Positions 28,509 to 39,583 of a stretch of DNA of 64,000 nucleotides are shown in pieces. Location of the stretch: contig NZ_JAPUVI010000089.1 in assembly GCF_029255285.1 (NCBI RefSeq), positions 62,001 to 126,000 of the forward strand, read 5' to 3'. Within the stretch, counting starts at the first letter, position 1. Each line of letters opens with the position of its first letter. The position numbers and the translations under genes were made by a program. The stretch comes from Accumulibacter sp. Lineage in GTDB: Bacteria; Pseudomonadota; Gammaproteobacteria; Burkholderiales; Rhodocyclaceae. The notes beneath the pieces were generated by a model. It was not told the DNA's origin. It saw nothing but the letters and a program-made list of their open reading frames with translations, and made no database searches.

Positions 28509-29306
28509 ATGGCGCGTTTCGCCAGTTCGACCCGCGATATACCGGCTACCTCGGCGGTGCCGCGACACGTCGCGATCATCATGGACGGCAACGGACGTTG
28601 GGCGAGGAAACGTATGTTGCCGCGTTTCGCCGGGCACCGCCGGGGTGTGGAAACGGTTCGTGCCACGGTCCGGAGCTGTCTCGAGCGAGGCATCGAGTAC
28701 CTGACGCTGTTTGCTTTCAGTTCCGAGAACTGGCGCCGTCCGCCGGAGGAAGTGTCGCTGCTCATGCAACTCTTCGTTCGCGCGCTCAGAGAGGAAGTGG
28801 TCAAACTGGATCGCAACGGCGTTCGTTTGCGGGTGATCGGCGATCTGTCACGCTTCGAACCCGAGTTGCGGACACTGATCGAGGCGTCGGAGCAGCGGAC
28901 GGCCGCCAATACGCGCCTGGTTTTGACCATTGCGGCCAATTACGGCGGGCGCTGGGACATCCTGCAGGCGGTCAACCGCTTGCTGGTCAGCGGCGGAGCG
29001 GGACGATGCGGGGAATTGACCGAAGGCGATCTGGCGTCTTGCCTGGCCATGAGCTATGCGCCGGAACCCGACCTGTTCATCCGTACCGGCGGGGAGCAGC
29101 GGATCAGCAACTTCCTGCTCTGGCAACTCGCGTATTCCGAGATTTACTTCACAGACGTACTGTGGCCCGAGTTTGACGCCACCGCATTCGATGCGGCGCT
29201 GCTGTCCTACCAGCAGCGCGAGCGTCGCTTCGGGCGGACGAGCGAGCAGCTGACGGGTGATTCTCCGGCCGTCGTGGCGCCGACCGGTACGCGGCGAGAT
29301 GCTTAG
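28509..29306 (+). CDS. uppS: Undecaprenyl diphosphate synthase
   Basis: cis-Prenyltransferase making the C55 lipid carrier precursor for peptidoglycan and polysaccharides. [13 protein letters not shown] carries the catalytic Asp, followed by [22 protein letters not shown] and [19 protein letters not shown]. Length 265 residues. The stop overlaps the cdsA start by 8 bp, typical of this operon. Confidence 0.96.
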   Translation: MARFASSTRDIPATSAVPRHVAIIMDGNGRWARKRMLPRFAGHRRGVETVRATVRSCLERGIEYLTLFAFSSENWRRPPEEVSLLMQLFVRALREEVVKLDRNGVRLRVIGDLSRFEPELRTLIEASEQRTAANTRLVLTIAANYGGRWDILQAVNRLLVSGGAGRCGELTEGDLASCLAMSYAPEPDLFIRTGGEQRISNFLLWQLAYSEIYFTDVLWPEFDATAFDAALLSYQQRERRFGRTSEQLTGDSPAVVAPTGTRRDA

Positions 29307-30138
29307 GACGCGGGTGATTACGGCGGTGATTCTGTTTGCCGCTTTTTTCCTGGCGCTCTTCTACCTGCCTTCGCTGGGTTGGCTGGTATTCGTCACCGCA
29401 GTGGCCGCTACCGCCGCCTGGGAGTGGGGCGGCCTGATGCAACTGGGTGGACCGGCACGCTGCCTGCTCGCCGCCGGCTTGGTCGGACTGTGCGCCCTGC
29501 TCGGTTTCTTCCAGCCGGCCGCCCTGGGTCTTGGGGAAGGTTTTCCAGCCGCTGCGTGGCGCCTGGGCGCTTGGTTTTATCTTCCGGCCGCGGTTTTTTG
29601 GCTGGTCGCGGTACCGCTCTGGCTTTATCGACGGTGGCCGCTGGCCAATCATCCCCTTGTCGGCCTGGCGACCGGCGTCGTCTTGATCCTGCCGGCTTGG
29701 CTGGCTCTGGTGCAACTCAGGCAAGCCGGACCGCTGGCCTTGCTGGCCATCATGACCGTCGTCTGGCTGGCCGATATCGGTGCGTATTTCGCTGGACGAA
29801 GCTTCGGCCAGCACAAGCTGGCACCGGCCATCAGCCCCGGCAAGACCTGGGAAGGCGCGATCGGCGGTGGTGTCGTCGTTCTGGTCTACGGTTTCCTGCT
29901 CTCATCGAAGCTGCCGGCAGCACTGGCCGGAAGCTCTGCGCTGCTCCTGTTGATACTGCTTCTGCTCACCGCGATCAGCATCGTCGGCGATCTGTTCGAG
30001 TCGTTGCTCAAGCGCCAGGCGGGCATCAAGGACAGCAGCAACGTCCTGCCAGGGCACGGCGGCGTGCTCGATCGCATCGACAGCCTGACGTCTACGCTGC
30101 CCTTGGTGGCCCTGGTCTGGCTGGCGACGCGACCTTGA
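29299..30138 (+). CDS. cdsA: Phosphatidate cytidylyltransferase
   Basis: Integral membrane enzyme forming CDP-diacylglycerol from phosphatidate and CTP. About eight hydrophobic helices; the C-terminal family signature includes [19 protein letters not shown] with its acidic metal-binding residues. The ATG at 29299 overlaps uppS and gives 279 residues. A second CdsA-like gene (ynbB, 41081-42025) is in the same window. Confidence 0.95.
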   Translation: MLRTRVITAVILFAAFFLALFYLPSLGWLVFVTAVAATAAWEWGGLMQLGGPARCLLAAGLVGLCALLGFFQPAALGLGEGFPAAAWRLGAWFYLPAAVFWLVAVPLWLYRRWPLANHPLVGLATGVVLILPAWLALVQLRQAGPLALLAIMTVVWLADIGAYFAGRSFGQHKLAPAISPGKTWEGAIGGGVVVLVYGFLLSSKLPAALAGSSALLLLILLLLTAISIVGDLFESLLKRQAGIKDSSNVLPGHGGVLDRIDSLTSTLPLVALVWLATRP

Positions 30139-30149
30139 GGTCTTGCCCA

Positions 30150-31343
30150 ATGGCCGTGCAGAACCTGACGATCCTCGGGTCCACCGGGTCGATCGGTGTC
30201 AATACGCTCGACGTCGTCCGCCGCCATCGCCGGCGCTACCGCGTCGTCGCTCTTTGCGCACATCGCCAGGTCGATCGTCTTTTCGAGCAGTGCCTCGAGT
30301 TTCGGCCACGCTACGCCGTCGTCGGCGACGCCACGGCGGCCGCCGATCTGGCGGCCCGGCTGGCGGCTGCCGATTGCTCGACGGAGGTGGCGCATGGCCC
30401 GGCGGCGCTGGTGCGGATGGCGGAGTTGCCGGAAGTCGATTCCGTTATGGCAGCGATCGTCGGCGCAGCCGGCTTGCCGCCAACCCTCGCCGCCGCCCTG
30501 GCCGGCAAGAAAATCCTGCTGGCGAACAAGGAAGCCTTGGTCATGGCCGGCTCGGTCTTCATGCGTGCGGTGCGCGAGAACGCGGCCACGCTGTTGCCGA
30601 TCGACAGCGAGCACAATGCGATTTTTCAGTCTTTGCCGAGCGACTATGCCGGCGATCTGGAGGATAGCGGTGTGCTTGGCCTTTTTCTCACCGCCTCCGG
30701 TGGTCCGTTTCGGCGGTTGCCAATCGACGACTTCGAGGCGGTGACCCCCGAGCAGGCTTGTGCTCATCCGAACTGGGTAATGGGGCGCAAGATATCAGTC
30801 GATTGTTCGACGATGATGAACAAGGGGCTCGAGGTCATCGAAGCGCACTGGCTGTTCAACGTCCCGGCCGACCGCATTCAGGTGGTGATTCACCCGGAAA
30901 GTGTCATCCACTCGCTGGTCCAGTACGCCGATGGTTCGGTGATCGCCGAGTTGGGAAATCCGGACATGCGCACGCCCATCGCGCACGCCCTGGCCTATCC
31001 TCGGCGGATCGCCGCCGGAGTTGCGCCGCTCGACCTGTTCGAGGTGGCGTCGCTGCATTTCGAACGACCGGATCTCGAACGTTTTCCCTGCCTGGCGCTG
31101 GCCTATCGCGCGCTCTGCGATGGTGGAAGCGCGCCGACGACGCTGAACGCGGCCAACGAAGTGGCGGTTCAGGCGTTCCTCGACGGCAGGATCGGTTTTA
31201 TCGCGATTAGCCGGGTCATCGCCCGTGCCCTGGACCAGTTGCCGGCCAGCGGTGCACTTGGTTCACTGGAGGATGTCCTGCTGGCGGACCGGCGGGCGCG
31301 TCAGGTGGCCGAGCAGTTGGTCGCCGAAATGGCGACCAGATGA
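30150..31343 (+). CDS. dxr: 1-deoxy-D-xylulose 5-phosphate reductoisomerase
   Basis: Second enzyme of the MEP isoprenoid pathway; NADPH-dependent. NADPH-binding [17 protein letters not shown] at the N-terminus, [23 protein letters not shown] with the metal ligands, and [18 protein letters not shown] follow. Length 397 residues. Its ATG lies 11 bp after cdsA and its end overlaps rseP by 4 bp (ATGA). Confidence 0.96.
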   Translation: MAVQNLTILGSTGSIGVNTLDVVRRHRRRYRVVALCAHRQVDRLFEQCLEFRPRYAVVGDATAAADLAARLAAADCSTEVAHGPAALVRMAELPEVDSVMAAIVGAAGLPPTLAAALAGKKILLANKEALVMAGSVFMRAVRENAATLLPIDSEHNAIFQSLPSDYAGDLEDSGVLGLFLTASGGPFRRLPIDDFEAVTPEQACAHPNWVMGRKISVDCSTMMNKGLEVIEAHWLFNVPADRIQVVIHPESVIHSLVQYADGSVIAELGNPDMRTPIAHALAYPRRIAAGVAPLDLFEVASLHFERPDLERFPCLALAYRALCDGGSAPTTLNAANEVAVQAFLDGRIGFIAISRVIARALDQLPASGALGSLEDVLLADRRARQVAEQLVAEMATR

Positions 31344-32707
31344 ACAATTTTCTCTACTACGTCGCTGCTTTCGCCCTCGTCCTGGGGATTCTGGTCGTTG
31401 TCCACGAGTTCGGGCACTATCTCGCGGCGCGCTGGGCAGGCGTCAGAGTCCTGCGTTTCTCGGTGGGCTTCGGCCGGCCACTGTGGGCCAGGCGGTTTGG
31501 CGAGGACGGCACCGAGTGGGCGATCGGTGCCTTTCCGCTCGGCGGTTACGTCAAGATGCTCGACGAGCGTGAAGGGGAGGTGGCGGTCGAGGACTTGCCT
31601 CGCAGTTTCAACCGGCAACCGGTGTGGCACAGGATGATGATCGTCGCGGCCGGACCGTTGGCCAATTTTCTGCTCGCCATCTTCATCTATTGGGGGCTAT
31701 TCTGGCAAGGCACCGAGGAGTTCCGACCCATTCTTGGAACACCCGTCGCGGCGAGCCCTGCCGCCGCCGCCGGGCTGGAAAACGGCGAACGAGTGCTCCG
31801 GGTGGCTGGGCAAGCAGTCCAGACCTGGCAGGAAATGCGTTGGCTCTTGCTGCAATCGGCGGTAGACCAGGATGAGGTAGAACTCGAGGTCATCAACTCG
31901 CGTCAGGAAATCGCGCTGCGCCGCCTGGCCATGTCGGCGGTTCGGCAGGCGGGTTGGGAGGGCGATGCGCTCGACAGGCTCGGCCTGAGTCTCTTCCGTC
32001 CCCGGCTGCGCCCCGTGCTGGGCCGGGTCAGCCCGCATAGCGCCGCCGCCGCCGCCGACCTGCGGCCGGGAGACGAGATTCTGTCGATCGACGAGCAAGC
32101 GATCGACAGTTGGGCAGAGGTCGTGGACCGTGTCCGCCGGTCGCCCGGCAAGCCGCTTGCACTGGACCTGCGGCGCGGTGGCGAGACGATGCGGGCGACG
32201 GTTATCCCGGCGGCGGTCGAGGAGCGCGGCCGGGAAGTCGGCCGCATCGGTGCGGCGGTCGACGACCACGGCGTGGCGCGCGCCGAACTGATGGTTACCG
32301 TCAGCTACGGCCCGTTTTCGGCGCTCGGCAAGGCGGTTGCCGAAACCTGGGACAAGTCGGCCTTCACCCTGCTGATGATGGGCAAGATGATCACCGGCGA
32401 AGTGTCGTGGCGGAACATCAGCGGGCCTGTGACCATCGCCGATTACGCCGGCCAGTCGGCCCGGCTGGGAATCGATTACTACCTCAAGTTCTTGGCCCTC
32501 GTTAGCATCAGCTTGGGGGTTCTGAACCTGCTGCCGATCCCGATTCTGGATGGGGGGCATTTGCTGTATTATCTCGTCGAAATCATCAAGCGTGGGCCGG
32601 TTTCCGAAAGAACGATGGAAATCGGCCAGCAGATCGGCCTGGCGCTGCTGTTCATGCTTATGGCGTTCGCCTTCTACAACGACATCAATCGATTGCTTTC
32701 CGGCTGA
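31340..32707 (+). CDS. rseP: Site-2 zinc protease RseP
   Basis: Inner-membrane intramembrane metalloprotease that cleaves anti-sigma factors such as RseA and clears signal peptides. Zinc motif HEFGH is at residues 22-26 in the first helix, the third ligand region [15 protein letters not shown] is near the C-terminus, and two PDZ domains lie between (about 115-310). Length 455 residues. Coupled to dxr by an ATGA overlap and 4 bp from bamA. Confidence 0.95.
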   Translation: MNNFLYYVAAFALVLGILVVVHEFGHYLAARWAGVRVLRFSVGFGRPLWARRFGEDGTEWAIGAFPLGGYVKMLDEREGEVAVEDLPRSFNRQPVWHRMMIVAAGPLANFLLAIFIYWGLFWQGTEEFRPILGTPVAASPAAAAGLENGERVLRVAGQAVQTWQEMRWLLLQSAVDQDEVELEVINSRQEIALRRLAMSAVRQAGWEGDALDRLGLSLFRPRLRPVLGRVSPHSAAAAADLRPGDEILSIDEQAIDSWAEVVDRVRRSPGKPLALDLRRGGETMRATVIPAAVEERGREVGRIGAAVDDHGVARAELMVTVSYGPFSALGKAVAETWDKSAFTLLMMGKMITGEVSWRNISGPVTIADYAGQSARLGIDYYLKFLALVSISLGVLNLLPIPILDGGHLLYYLVEIIKRGPVSERTMEIGQQIGLALLFMLMAFAFYNDINRLLSG

Positions 32708-32711
32708 GGAT

Positions 32712-35012
32712 ATGAAGAGACACCTGCTGGCAGGTCTGCTGGCTACCCTTTTTGCTTCTGGCGCCATGGCCATCGAGCCCTTCGTGGTCAAGGATATCCG
32801 GGTCGAAGGGATACAACGGGTCGAGGCCGGAACGGTGTTCAGCTACCTGCCGGTCAAGGTCGGCGAGACGATGAACGACGAGAAGGCGGCGCAGGCGATC
32901 CGGGCACTGTTCGCGACCGGTTTCTTCAAGGACGTCCGGATCGAAATCGACGGGGACGTACTGATCGTCGTCATCGAGGAGCGTCCGGCGATTGCGCAGA
33001 TCGATTTCGTCGGGCTGAAGGAGTTCGACAAGGACCAGTTGCTCAAGGGGCTCAAGGAGGTGGGGATCGCGGCTTCGCGCACCTTTGACCGCGCGACACT
33101 TGAAAAAGCTGAGCAGGAATTGAAGCGTCAATATCTGTCGCGCGGCCGGTACGCGGTGACGATTACGACGACGGTCACACCGCTCGATCGGAACCGCGTG
33201 GCGATCAATTTCACCATCGACGAGGGTGAAGCGGCCAGGATCAAACAGATCAACATCGTCGGTGCGCAGGCGTTCAAGGAGAAGGAACTGATCGGCGTGC
33301 TGCAGCTCAAGACGCCAAACTGGATAAGCTGGTACACGAAGAGCGATCAGTATTCGAAACAGAAGCTCTCGGCCGACCTGGAGACGCTGCGTTCCTACTA
33401 CCTTGATCGTGGTTATCTGGAGTTCAGTGTCGAGTCGACGCAGGTATCGATCAGTCCCGACAAGAAAGACATCTACATCACCATCAGCATCAACGAGGGT
33501 GAGCGCTACATGGTTTCGTCGGTGAAGCTGGCGGGTGAGCTGATTCTCACCGAGGATGAGTTCAGGAAAGCGGTCAAGATCAAGGCCGGCGACGTTTTCT
33601 CGCGCGAGAAGCTGAACGAGAGCACCAAGGCCATCGCCGACAAACTCGGCGCGCAGGGCTATGCATTCGCCAACGTGAACGCGGCGCCGGATATCGACAA
33701 GGAAAAGCGTCAGGTCGCGTTCACGATTTTCGTCGACCCCGGCAAACGGGCTTACGTGCGGCGGATCAACATTACCGGCAACACGAAGACGCGCGACGAA
33801 GTCATCCGCCAGGAAATGCGCCAGATGGAGGGGGCCTGGTACGACGCCGATCGCGTCAATGCGTCGCGAGAGCGCATCGACCGAACCGGCTACTTCGCCG
33901 AAGTGAACGTGGAGACGCCGCCGGTTCCTGGGACCATCGATCTGGTCGATGTCAACGTCAACGTGGCCGAAAAATCGACTGGCAACATTTCGCTTGGTGC
34001 GGGTTATTCGAGCGCGGAAAAAGTCATCCTCTCGGGCTCGATCTCGCAGTCGAACATTTTCGGCAGTGGCAAGTTTCTGTCCCTGCAAGTGAACACCGGC
34101 AAGCTCAACCGCACTTTCGGGATCAACTACACCAATCCGTATTTCACGGTCGACGGGATCAGTCAGGGTTTCGACCTCTACGACAGAAAACTCAATCCGA
34201 CCTCGCTGGGCTACGAGTTCAAGTCACATTCCACCGGTGGCGGAATCCGCTTCGGCTTCCCGATCGACGAGAAGGACACGATCAGTGTCGGCTTGGCGGT
34301 CGACCAGACGACGATCGACATCACCCCGATTACTCCGGGCATCACGCCGATCCAGTACATCAAGTTCCAGGCCGAGCACGGTGACTCGAACGTTACGGTG
34401 CCGGCGACCGTCGGCTGGGTCAGGGATACCCGGAACAGTTCCATCTACACGACCACGGGCGGCATCCAGCGCGCCGGACTGGAATGGGCGATTCCCGGTG
34501 CAGACCTGTCGTTTTATCGGCTCACCTACCAGAATCAACAGTACTTCTCTCTTGCCAAGGACGTCGTCCTGATGCTCAATGTCGAACTCGGGTACGCGGA
34601 TGGCTTGCAGGGGCAGACCTTGCCGTTCTACAAGAACTTCTTCGCCGGCGGCGTCAACTCAGTGCGTGGTTACGATACCGCCAGCCTTGGCCCGGTGGAA
34701 GTCACCAATCCCGACACGCGGTTGGGCGGTACGCGCAAGGCGGTGTTCAATGCCGAGCTTCTGGTACCGATTCCCGGGCTCGACAAATCCTTCCGTATTG
34801 GCCCGTTTTTCGATGCCGGCAACGTCTTTACGGACGATAAGGCCGTACCGTCCTACACCTTCGCAAAAGAGGGGTTGCGCTATTCGACCGGCGTGACGGC
34901 AGCCTGGATTTCACCGCTCGGGCCGCTGAAATTCAGCTACGGTCAGCCGATCAACGAGAAAAGTAATGATAAAATCCAGAAGTTTCAGTTCCAGTTGGGG
35001 ACGACCTTTTGA
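32712..35012 (+). CDS. bamA: Outer-membrane protein assembly factor BamA
   Basis: Central Omp85 component of the BAM complex that inserts beta-barrel proteins. Signal peptide about 1-20 (GAMA cleavage), five POTRA domains to about residue 420, then a 16-strand barrel with the SVRGYDTASLGP loop (VRGY motif) and a C-terminal beta-signal ending in Phe (FQLGTTF). Length 766 residues. The ATG is 4 bp after rseP. It precedes skp and lpxD, the standard order. Confidence 0.97.
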   Translation: MKRHLLAGLLATLFASGAMAIEPFVVKDIRVEGIQRVEAGTVFSYLPVKVGETMNDEKAAQAIRALFATGFFKDVRIEIDGDVLIVVIEERPAIAQIDFVGLKEFDKDQLLKGLKEVGIAASRTFDRATLEKAEQELKRQYLSRGRYAVTITTTVTPLDRNRVAINFTIDEGEAARIKQINIVGAQAFKEKELIGVLQLKTPNWISWYTKSDQYSKQKLSADLETLRSYYLDRGYLEFSVESTQVSISPDKKDIYITISINEGERYMVSSVKLAGELILTEDEFRKAVKIKAGDVFSREKLNESTKAIADKLGAQGYAFANVNAAPDIDKEKRQVAFTIFVDPGKRAYVRRINITGNTKTRDEVIRQEMRQMEGAWYDADRVNASRERIDRTGYFAEVNVETPPVPGTIDLVDVNVNVAEKSTGNISLGAGYSSAEKVILSGSISQSNIFGSGKFLSLQVNTGKLNRTFGINYTNPYFTVDGISQGFDLYDRKLNPTSLGYEFKSHSTGGGIRFGFPIDEKDTISVGLAVDQTTIDITPITPGITPIQYIKFQAEHGDSNVTVPATVGWVRDTRNSSIYTTTGGIQRAGLEWAIPGADLSFYRLTYQNQQYFSLAKDVVLMLNVELGYADGLQGQTLPFYKNFFAGGVNSVRGYDTASLGPVEVTNPDTRLGGTRKAVFNAELLVPIPGLDKSFRIGPFFDAGNVFTDDKAVPSYTFAKEGLRYSTGVTAAWISPLGPLKFSYGQPINEKSNDKIQKFQFQLGTTF

Positions 35013-35027
35013 GCCAGGAGAATTAGC

Positions 35028-35546
35028 TTGAATAAGACGATTGCCACGCTGCTGGTGGCCTTGCTGGGATCGCTGCCGCTGTCTTGTGCGTTGGCGGTGG
35101 AGCCGCTGAAGATAGGGTACGTCAATACCCAGCGTCTGTTTCGTGATGCCCCGGCGGCGGTGCGAGCGGCCAAGAAGATCGAGCAGGAATTCTCCAAGCG
35201 CGACCAGGATTTGCAGCGCCTGGCCAAGCAGGTCCAGGGACTGCAGGAGACGCTCGAGAAGGGCGGGCTGACGATGGCCGAAGCGGACCGTCGGGCGAAG
35301 GAGAAAGATCTTGCCGAGTTGTCACGGGAGTTTCAGCGAAAACAGCGTGAGTTCCGCGAGGATCTGAACCTGCGCCAGAATGAGGAGAATGCGGCGATCA
35401 TCGAAAAGGCCAACAAAGCGATCAAACAGCTCGCCGACAGCGAGAAGTATGATCTGATCGTACAGGATGTCGTCTGGGTCAGCCCCCGACTGGACATTAC
35501 CGACAAGGTCGTCAAGGCGCTGTCCGATTCCAAGGACGCCAAGTAA
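35028..35546 (+). CDS. skp: Periplasmic chaperone Skp/OmpH
   Basis: Trimeric periplasmic holdase delivering unfolded outer-membrane proteins to BAM. Signal peptide about 1-23 (SCALA), then KIGYVNTQRLFRDAPAA and a long charged coiled-coil region (40-125) typical of the tentacles. Length 172 residues. The start is a TTG placed 7 nt after GGAG; no ATG fits. It lies 15 bp after bamA. Confidence 0.92.
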   Translation: MNKTIATLLVALLGSLPLSCALAVEPLKIGYVNTQRLFRDAPAAVRAAKKIEQEFSKRDQDLQRLAKQVQGLQETLEKGGLTMAEADRRAKEKDLAELSREFQRKQREFREDLNLRQNEENAAIIEKANKAIKQLADSEKYDLIVQDVVWVSPRLDITDKVVKALSDSKDAK

Positions 35547-35572
35547 GCTGTCGCCAGAGCGCGGGAGGTCAT

Positions 35573-36604
35573 GTGCCGTTAGGTCTGCGGCTGGACGAGA
35601 TCGTTGCGCGTCTCGGTGGGGTGCTGCATGGCGACGGATCGGTCGTCGTGTCGCAGGTGGCCACGCTGCTCTCGGCCGGTGACGGACAAATCGCGTTTCT
35701 TGCCAATCCGAAGTACCGGGCGCAACTGTACGAGACGCGCGCCTCGGCGGTGATCGTTACGCCACCGTTTGCCGACGAGACCGCGCGACCCCGCATCGTC
35801 CATCCGAACTCCTACGCTTACTACGCACGCGTCGTTTCCTTGCTCAATCCTCCGGCGCTACGGCCGGCCGGTGTCCATCCCGGAGCCGTGGTGCGTTCCC
35901 CCTTGCCGCCGTCGGCGAGCATCGGCGAGAACGTGGTCGTCGGCGAGCGCGTCAGATTCGGGGAAAACGTCACGCTGTATCCCGGTTGCGTGATCGGCGA
36001 CGGTGTCTCGATCGGCGACGACTCGCTGCTCTACCCGAATGTGGTCGTTTACCACGACTGCGTGATCGGCCGGCGGGCGGTCCTTCACTCCGGCGCCGTC
36101 ATCGGCGCCGACGGCTTCGGTTTTGCCAAGGAAGGCGAGCGCTGGGTCAAGATTCCCCAGATCGGTCGCGTCGTCATTGGCGACGATGTCGAGGTCGGCG
36201 CGAACACCTCGATCGACCGTGGCGCCCTGGATGACACTCTGATCGCCGATGGCGTCAAACTTGACAACCAGATCCAGGTGGGTCACAACTGCCGTATCGG
36301 CGAGCACGCGGCCTTGGCCGGCTGCGTGGGAATCGCCGGCAGCGCCCGAATAGGCCGTCGATGCACGATCGGTGGCGCCGGAATGATCTCCGGCCACATC
36401 GAACTGGGTGACGACGTGCACATCTCGGCCGGGACCCTGGTGACCAAGTCTCTGACCCGGCCCGGGCAGTACACCAGCATCTTTCCGCTCGCGGCGCATA
36501 GCGAGTGGTTGCACAACGCACCACAGATCAGGCGGCTGGCGAAACTCGCGGAACGCGTCGCCGAACTCGAAAAGAAACTCGAAATCAGGGAGAGAACGTC
36601 TTGA
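35573..36604 (+). CDS. lpxD: UDP-3-O-acylglucosamine N-acyltransferase
   Basis: Third step of lipid A synthesis; adds the N-linked hydroxyacyl chain from acyl-ACP. N-terminal uridine-binding domain, then a left-handed beta-helix of hexapeptide repeats from about residue 105, with the catalytic His in [16 protein letters not shown] and the [13 protein letters not shown] segment. C-terminal helix about 320-343. Length 343 residues. A GTG start after GCGGGAGGTC. The stop overlaps the TTG start of fabZ. Confidence 0.96.
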   Translation: MPLGLRLDEIVARLGGVLHGDGSVVVSQVATLLSAGDGQIAFLANPKYRAQLYETRASAVIVTPPFADETARPRIVHPNSYAYYARVVSLLNPPALRPAGVHPGAVVRSPLPPSASIGENVVVGERVRFGENVTLYPGCVIGDGVSIGDDSLLYPNVVVYHDCVIGRRAVLHSGAVIGADGFGFAKEGERWVKIPQIGRVVIGDDVEVGANTSIDRGALDDTLIADGVKLDNQIQVGHNCRIGEHAALAGCVGIAGSARIGRRCTIGGAGMISGHIELGDDVHISAGTLVTKSLTRPGQYTSIFPLAAHSEWLHNAPQIRRLAKLAERVAELEKKLEIRERTS

Positions 36605-37047
36605 CTGCAATGGACATCCACCAAATCCTGGAGCATCTGCCTCACCGCTACCCTTTCCTGCTGGTGGACCGGGTGATCGATTGCGAGCCCGGGAAGGCCA
36701 TCCATGCCTACAAGAATGTGACTGTCAATGAGCCCTTTTTCAGCGGCCATTTCCCGCATTACCCGGTGATGCCGGGAGTGCTGATTCTGGAAGCTCTGGC
36801 CCAAGCAGCCGGCATCCTGTCGTTCAGGACGCTCGGCGAAAAGCCCGACCTGACGTCGCTGTTCTACTTCGTCGGAATCGACAAGGCACGTTTCAAGAAG
36901 ACCGTGAGCGCCGGAGATCAATTGCACCTGAAGGTTCGCATCCAGCGTCAGTTCAGGAATATCTGGCGCTTCGAAGCGGTCGCCTCGGTCGACGGTGAGA
37001 CCGTTGCCGAGGCCGAACTGATGTGCGCCAAGAGCAACCTGGTTTGA
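36601..37047 (+). CDS. fabZ: 3-hydroxyacyl-ACP dehydratase FabZ
   Basis: Hot-dog-fold dehydratase of fatty acid elongation. [16 protein letters not shown] and the active-site helix with [20 protein letters not shown] (His and Glu) identify FabZ. The TTG at 36601 is preferred because GGGAGAG is correctly spaced and the result ([10 protein letters not shown]) has the usual 148 residues; an ATG at 36610 is the alternative. It overlaps lpxD by 4 bp and competes with lpxA/lpxD for 3-hydroxyacyl-ACP. Confidence 0.95.
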   Translation: MTAMDIHQILEHLPHRYPFLLVDRVIDCEPGKAIHAYKNVTVNEPFFSGHFPHYPVMPGVLILEALAQAAGILSFRTLGEKPDLTSLFYFVGIDKARFKKTVSAGDQLHLKVRIQRQFRNIWRFEAVASVDGETVAEAELMCAKSNLV

Positions 37048-37066
37048 AACCGGAGGTGGCGCGGCC

Positions 37067-37837
37067 ATGATCCATCAGAGTGCAATTGTCCATCCGGGCG
37101 CGCAACTTGGCGTCGACGTCGAAGTCGGCGCCTATTCGATCATTGGCGAGCACGTCGAGATTGGCGATCATACGACGGTCGGTCCGCACGTGGTGATCAG
37201 CGGGCGAACGCGTATCGGTCGTGACAACCGCATTTTTCAGTTTTGTTCGCTGGGTGAGGCGCCGCAGGACAAAAAATACGGCGGCGAGCCGACGCGCCTG
37301 GAGATCGGCGATCGCAACACCATCCGCGAGTTCTGCACCTTCAACCTCGGCACTGTGCAGGATGCGGGAACGACGCGCGTTGGCGACGACAACTGGATCA
37401 TGGCCTATGTTCACATCGCTCACGATTGCCAGGTGGGCAACCGCACGGTGTTTGCCAACAACGCTCAACTGGCGGGCCACGTACACATCGACGACTGGGC
37501 GATACTCGGAGGCTTCACCGGGGTTCACCAGTTTTGCCGCGTCGGGGCGCATGCCATGACTGCCGCCGGGGCGGTCGTCGTGCAGGACGTCCCGCCCTAC
37601 GTGATGGCCGCCGGCAATACCGCCGGACCCTATGGCATCAATGCCGAAGGACTCAAGCGTCGTGGTTTTTCGGCGGCCGCCCTGCTGGCTTTGAAGCGCG
37701 CGTACCGGACACTCTACAAGTCTGGCCTGATGCTGGAAGACGCGCGCGCCAAACTGGAGCAGGACGTTCTCGAGCACCCGGAGATCCAGCCGTTGATCGA
37801 CTTCCTGGCGATGTCGAAACGCGGCATCATTCGATGA
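37067..37837 (+). CDS. lpxA: UDP-N-acetylglucosamine acyltransferase
   Basis: First enzyme of lipid A synthesis. The protein is a left-handed beta-helix of hexapeptide repeats starting IHQSAIVHPGAQLGVDVEVG, with the catalytic His in AYVHIAHDCQVGN and the ACP-binding helical C-terminus. Length 256 residues (E. coli 262). GGAGG precedes the ATG. The stop overlaps the lpxB start by 4 bp. Confidence 0.97.
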   Translation: MIHQSAIVHPGAQLGVDVEVGAYSIIGEHVEIGDHTTVGPHVVISGRTRIGRDNRIFQFCSLGEAPQDKKYGGEPTRLEIGDRNTIREFCTFNLGTVQDAGTTRVGDDNWIMAYVHIAHDCQVGNRTVFANNAQLAGHVHIDDWAILGGFTGVHQFCRVGAHAMTAAGAVVVQDVPPYVMAAGNTAGPYGINAEGLKRRGFSAAALLALKRAYRTLYKSGLMLEDARAKLEQDVLEHPEIQPLIDFLAMSKRGIIR

Positions 37838-39018
37838 CCGTCGCCGGGGTGCGAATTGCACTGGTCGCCGGCGAGGCGTCCGGCGACCTGCTGGCCAGCC
37901 AGTTGATACAGGCGCTTCGGGCGAAGCTGCCGGACGCGGTTTTCTTCGGTGTGGGTGGTCCGAGAATGCTTGGTCAGGGTTTCGATGCTTGGTTCCCGCT
38001 CGAAACGCTGGCCGTCCGCGGTTACGCAGAGGTCATCGGGCGCTTTCGCGAGATTGCCGCCATCCGTCGTGGCCTCAAGCGTCGCTTGCTGGCCGACCCA
38101 CCCGACGTGTTCATCGGTGTCGACGCGCCGGACTTCAATCTCGGCCTGGAAAAGTCGCTCAAGAAACGGGGTATTCCTACCGTCCATTACGTCAGCCCTT
38201 CGATCTGGGCTTGGCGGGGAGGGCGCATCCACAAGATCGGTGCCGCCGTTTCGCGTGTCCTCGCCCTCTTTCCGTTCGAACCCGCGCTCTATGAGAGGCA
38301 GGGCATTCCCGTGAGCTATGTCGGCCATCCGCTGGCCGACATGCTGCCGCTCGCCGACGGGCGCGACGCGGCGCGGACGCTGCTCGGGCTGTCGCCGCAC
38401 GAACCGGTCTTCGCGCTTCTGCCGGGTAGTCGCCAGGGCGAACTGACGTACATGGCCGATACTTTTATCGAGACGGCGCGCCGGATTCATCGGGAGATAC
38501 CGGATGCGGTCTTTCTTACTCCGCTGGCGACCCGCGAAACGCGCACCCTGTTCGAAACAGCTCTGCACCGCTGTACGGCGCAACAGTTGCCGATTCGCCT
38601 GCTGTTCGGCCACGCCCATCAGGCGATGATGGTCGCCGATATCGTACTCGTCGCGAGTGGCACCGCGACGCTCGAGGCGGCCCTGCTAAAACGGCCGATG
38701 GTCATGGTCTACAAAATGTCGCCCTATTCGTACTGGCTGATGAAACGTATCGGCGGCTATCTTCCCTACTATAGTCTGCCGAACATTCTGGCTGGCAGGT
38801 TCGTCGTTCCCGAATTCATCCAGGAGGATGCGACGCCCGAGAACATTGCGCAGGCGATGCTCAACCTGTATGACGACAAGGTGGTGTGTGCGCGAATCAA
38901 GGCCCTCTTCCGCGACATGCATCTCGAGTTGCGGCAGAACGCGGCCGAGAAGGCCGCCGCGGCGATTCTCGGTCAGTTGCCGTCGGCGCTTGCCAAGCGT
39001 GTCGCTACAGCCGCCTGA
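37834..39018 (+). CDS. lpxB: Lipid A disaccharide synthase
   Basis: GT19 glycosyltransferase that joins UDP-diacylglucosamine and lipid X at the inner membrane. [17 protein letters not shown] at the N-terminus, [24 protein letters not shown] and [10 protein letters not shown] are highly conserved. Length 394 residues. ATGA overlap with lpxA; its 3' end overlaps rnhB by 20 bp. Confidence 0.97.
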   Translation: MTVAGVRIALVAGEASGDLLASQLIQALRAKLPDAVFFGVGGPRMLGQGFDAWFPLETLAVRGYAEVIGRFREIAAIRRGLKRRLLADPPDVFIGVDAPDFNLGLEKSLKKRGIPTVHYVSPSIWAWRGGRIHKIGAAVSRVLALFPFEPALYERQGIPVSYVGHPLADMLPLADGRDAARTLLGLSPHEPVFALLPGSRQGELTYMADTFIETARRIHREIPDAVFLTPLATRETRTLFETALHRCTAQQLPIRLLFGHAHQAMMVADIVLVASGTATLEAALLKRPMVMVYKMSPYSYWLMKRIGGYLPYYSLPNILAGRFVVPEFIQEDATPENIAQAMLNLYDDKVVCARIKALFRDMHLELRQNAAEKAAAAILGQLPSALAKRVATAA

Positions 39019-39583
39019 AATTCTCGTCTGCGGTGTCGACGAAGCGGGTCGTGGCCCGCTGGCCGGTCCGGTTGTGGCGGCCGCGGTGATCCTTGATCCG
39101 GGCCGACCGATTGTCGGCCTGAACGACTCGAAGAAGCTCTCGGCCCGGCGGCGCGTGGTGCTGGCCAAAACGATACGCGCCAGCGCCGTGGCCTGGGCGG
39201 TGGCCGAGGCGAGCGTCGAAGAAATCGATCGGCTCAACATCCTGCAGGCCAGCTTGCTGGCCATGCAGCGCGCCGTAGCGGCACTCGCCGTTCGTCCGCG
39301 GCATGCGCTGGTAGACGGCACGCATTGCCCGCCTCTGCCGTGTACCGTCGAGGCCGTCGTCGGCGGTGATGGACGGATCGCGAGCATCGCCGCGGCGTCG
39401 ATCCTCGCCAAGACGACGCGCGACGCCGGCATGCTGGTGTGGCACGCCAGCTACCCGCAGTACGGCTTCGACCGGCACATGGGCTACCCGACGGCGCTTC
39501 ATCTGCAGGCCCTGCGCGAACACGGAGTGACGCCGCAGCATCGCCGCAGTTTCGCGCCAGTGGCCCGCCTGTTGCGCTCATGA
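38999..39583 (+). CDS. rnhB: Ribonuclease HII
   Basis: Removes RNA from RNA-DNA hybrids, including single ribonucleotides. [20 protein letters not shown] carries the first Asp and Glu, [12 protein letters not shown] follows, and [11 protein letters not shown] and the conserved late region are present. The start is a GTG at 38999, inside the end of lpxB (20 bp overlap), giving 194 residues. Coupling with lpxB is common in proteobacteria. Confidence 0.95.
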   Translation: MSLQPPEILVCGVDEAGRGPLAGPVVAAAVILDPGRPIVGLNDSKKLSARRRVVLAKTIRASAVAWAVAEASVEEIDRLNILQASLLAMQRAVAALAVRPRHALVDGTHCPPLPCTVEAVVGGDGRIASIAAASILAKTTRDAGMLVWHASYPQYGFDRHMGYPTALHLQALREHGVTPQHRRSFAPVARLLRS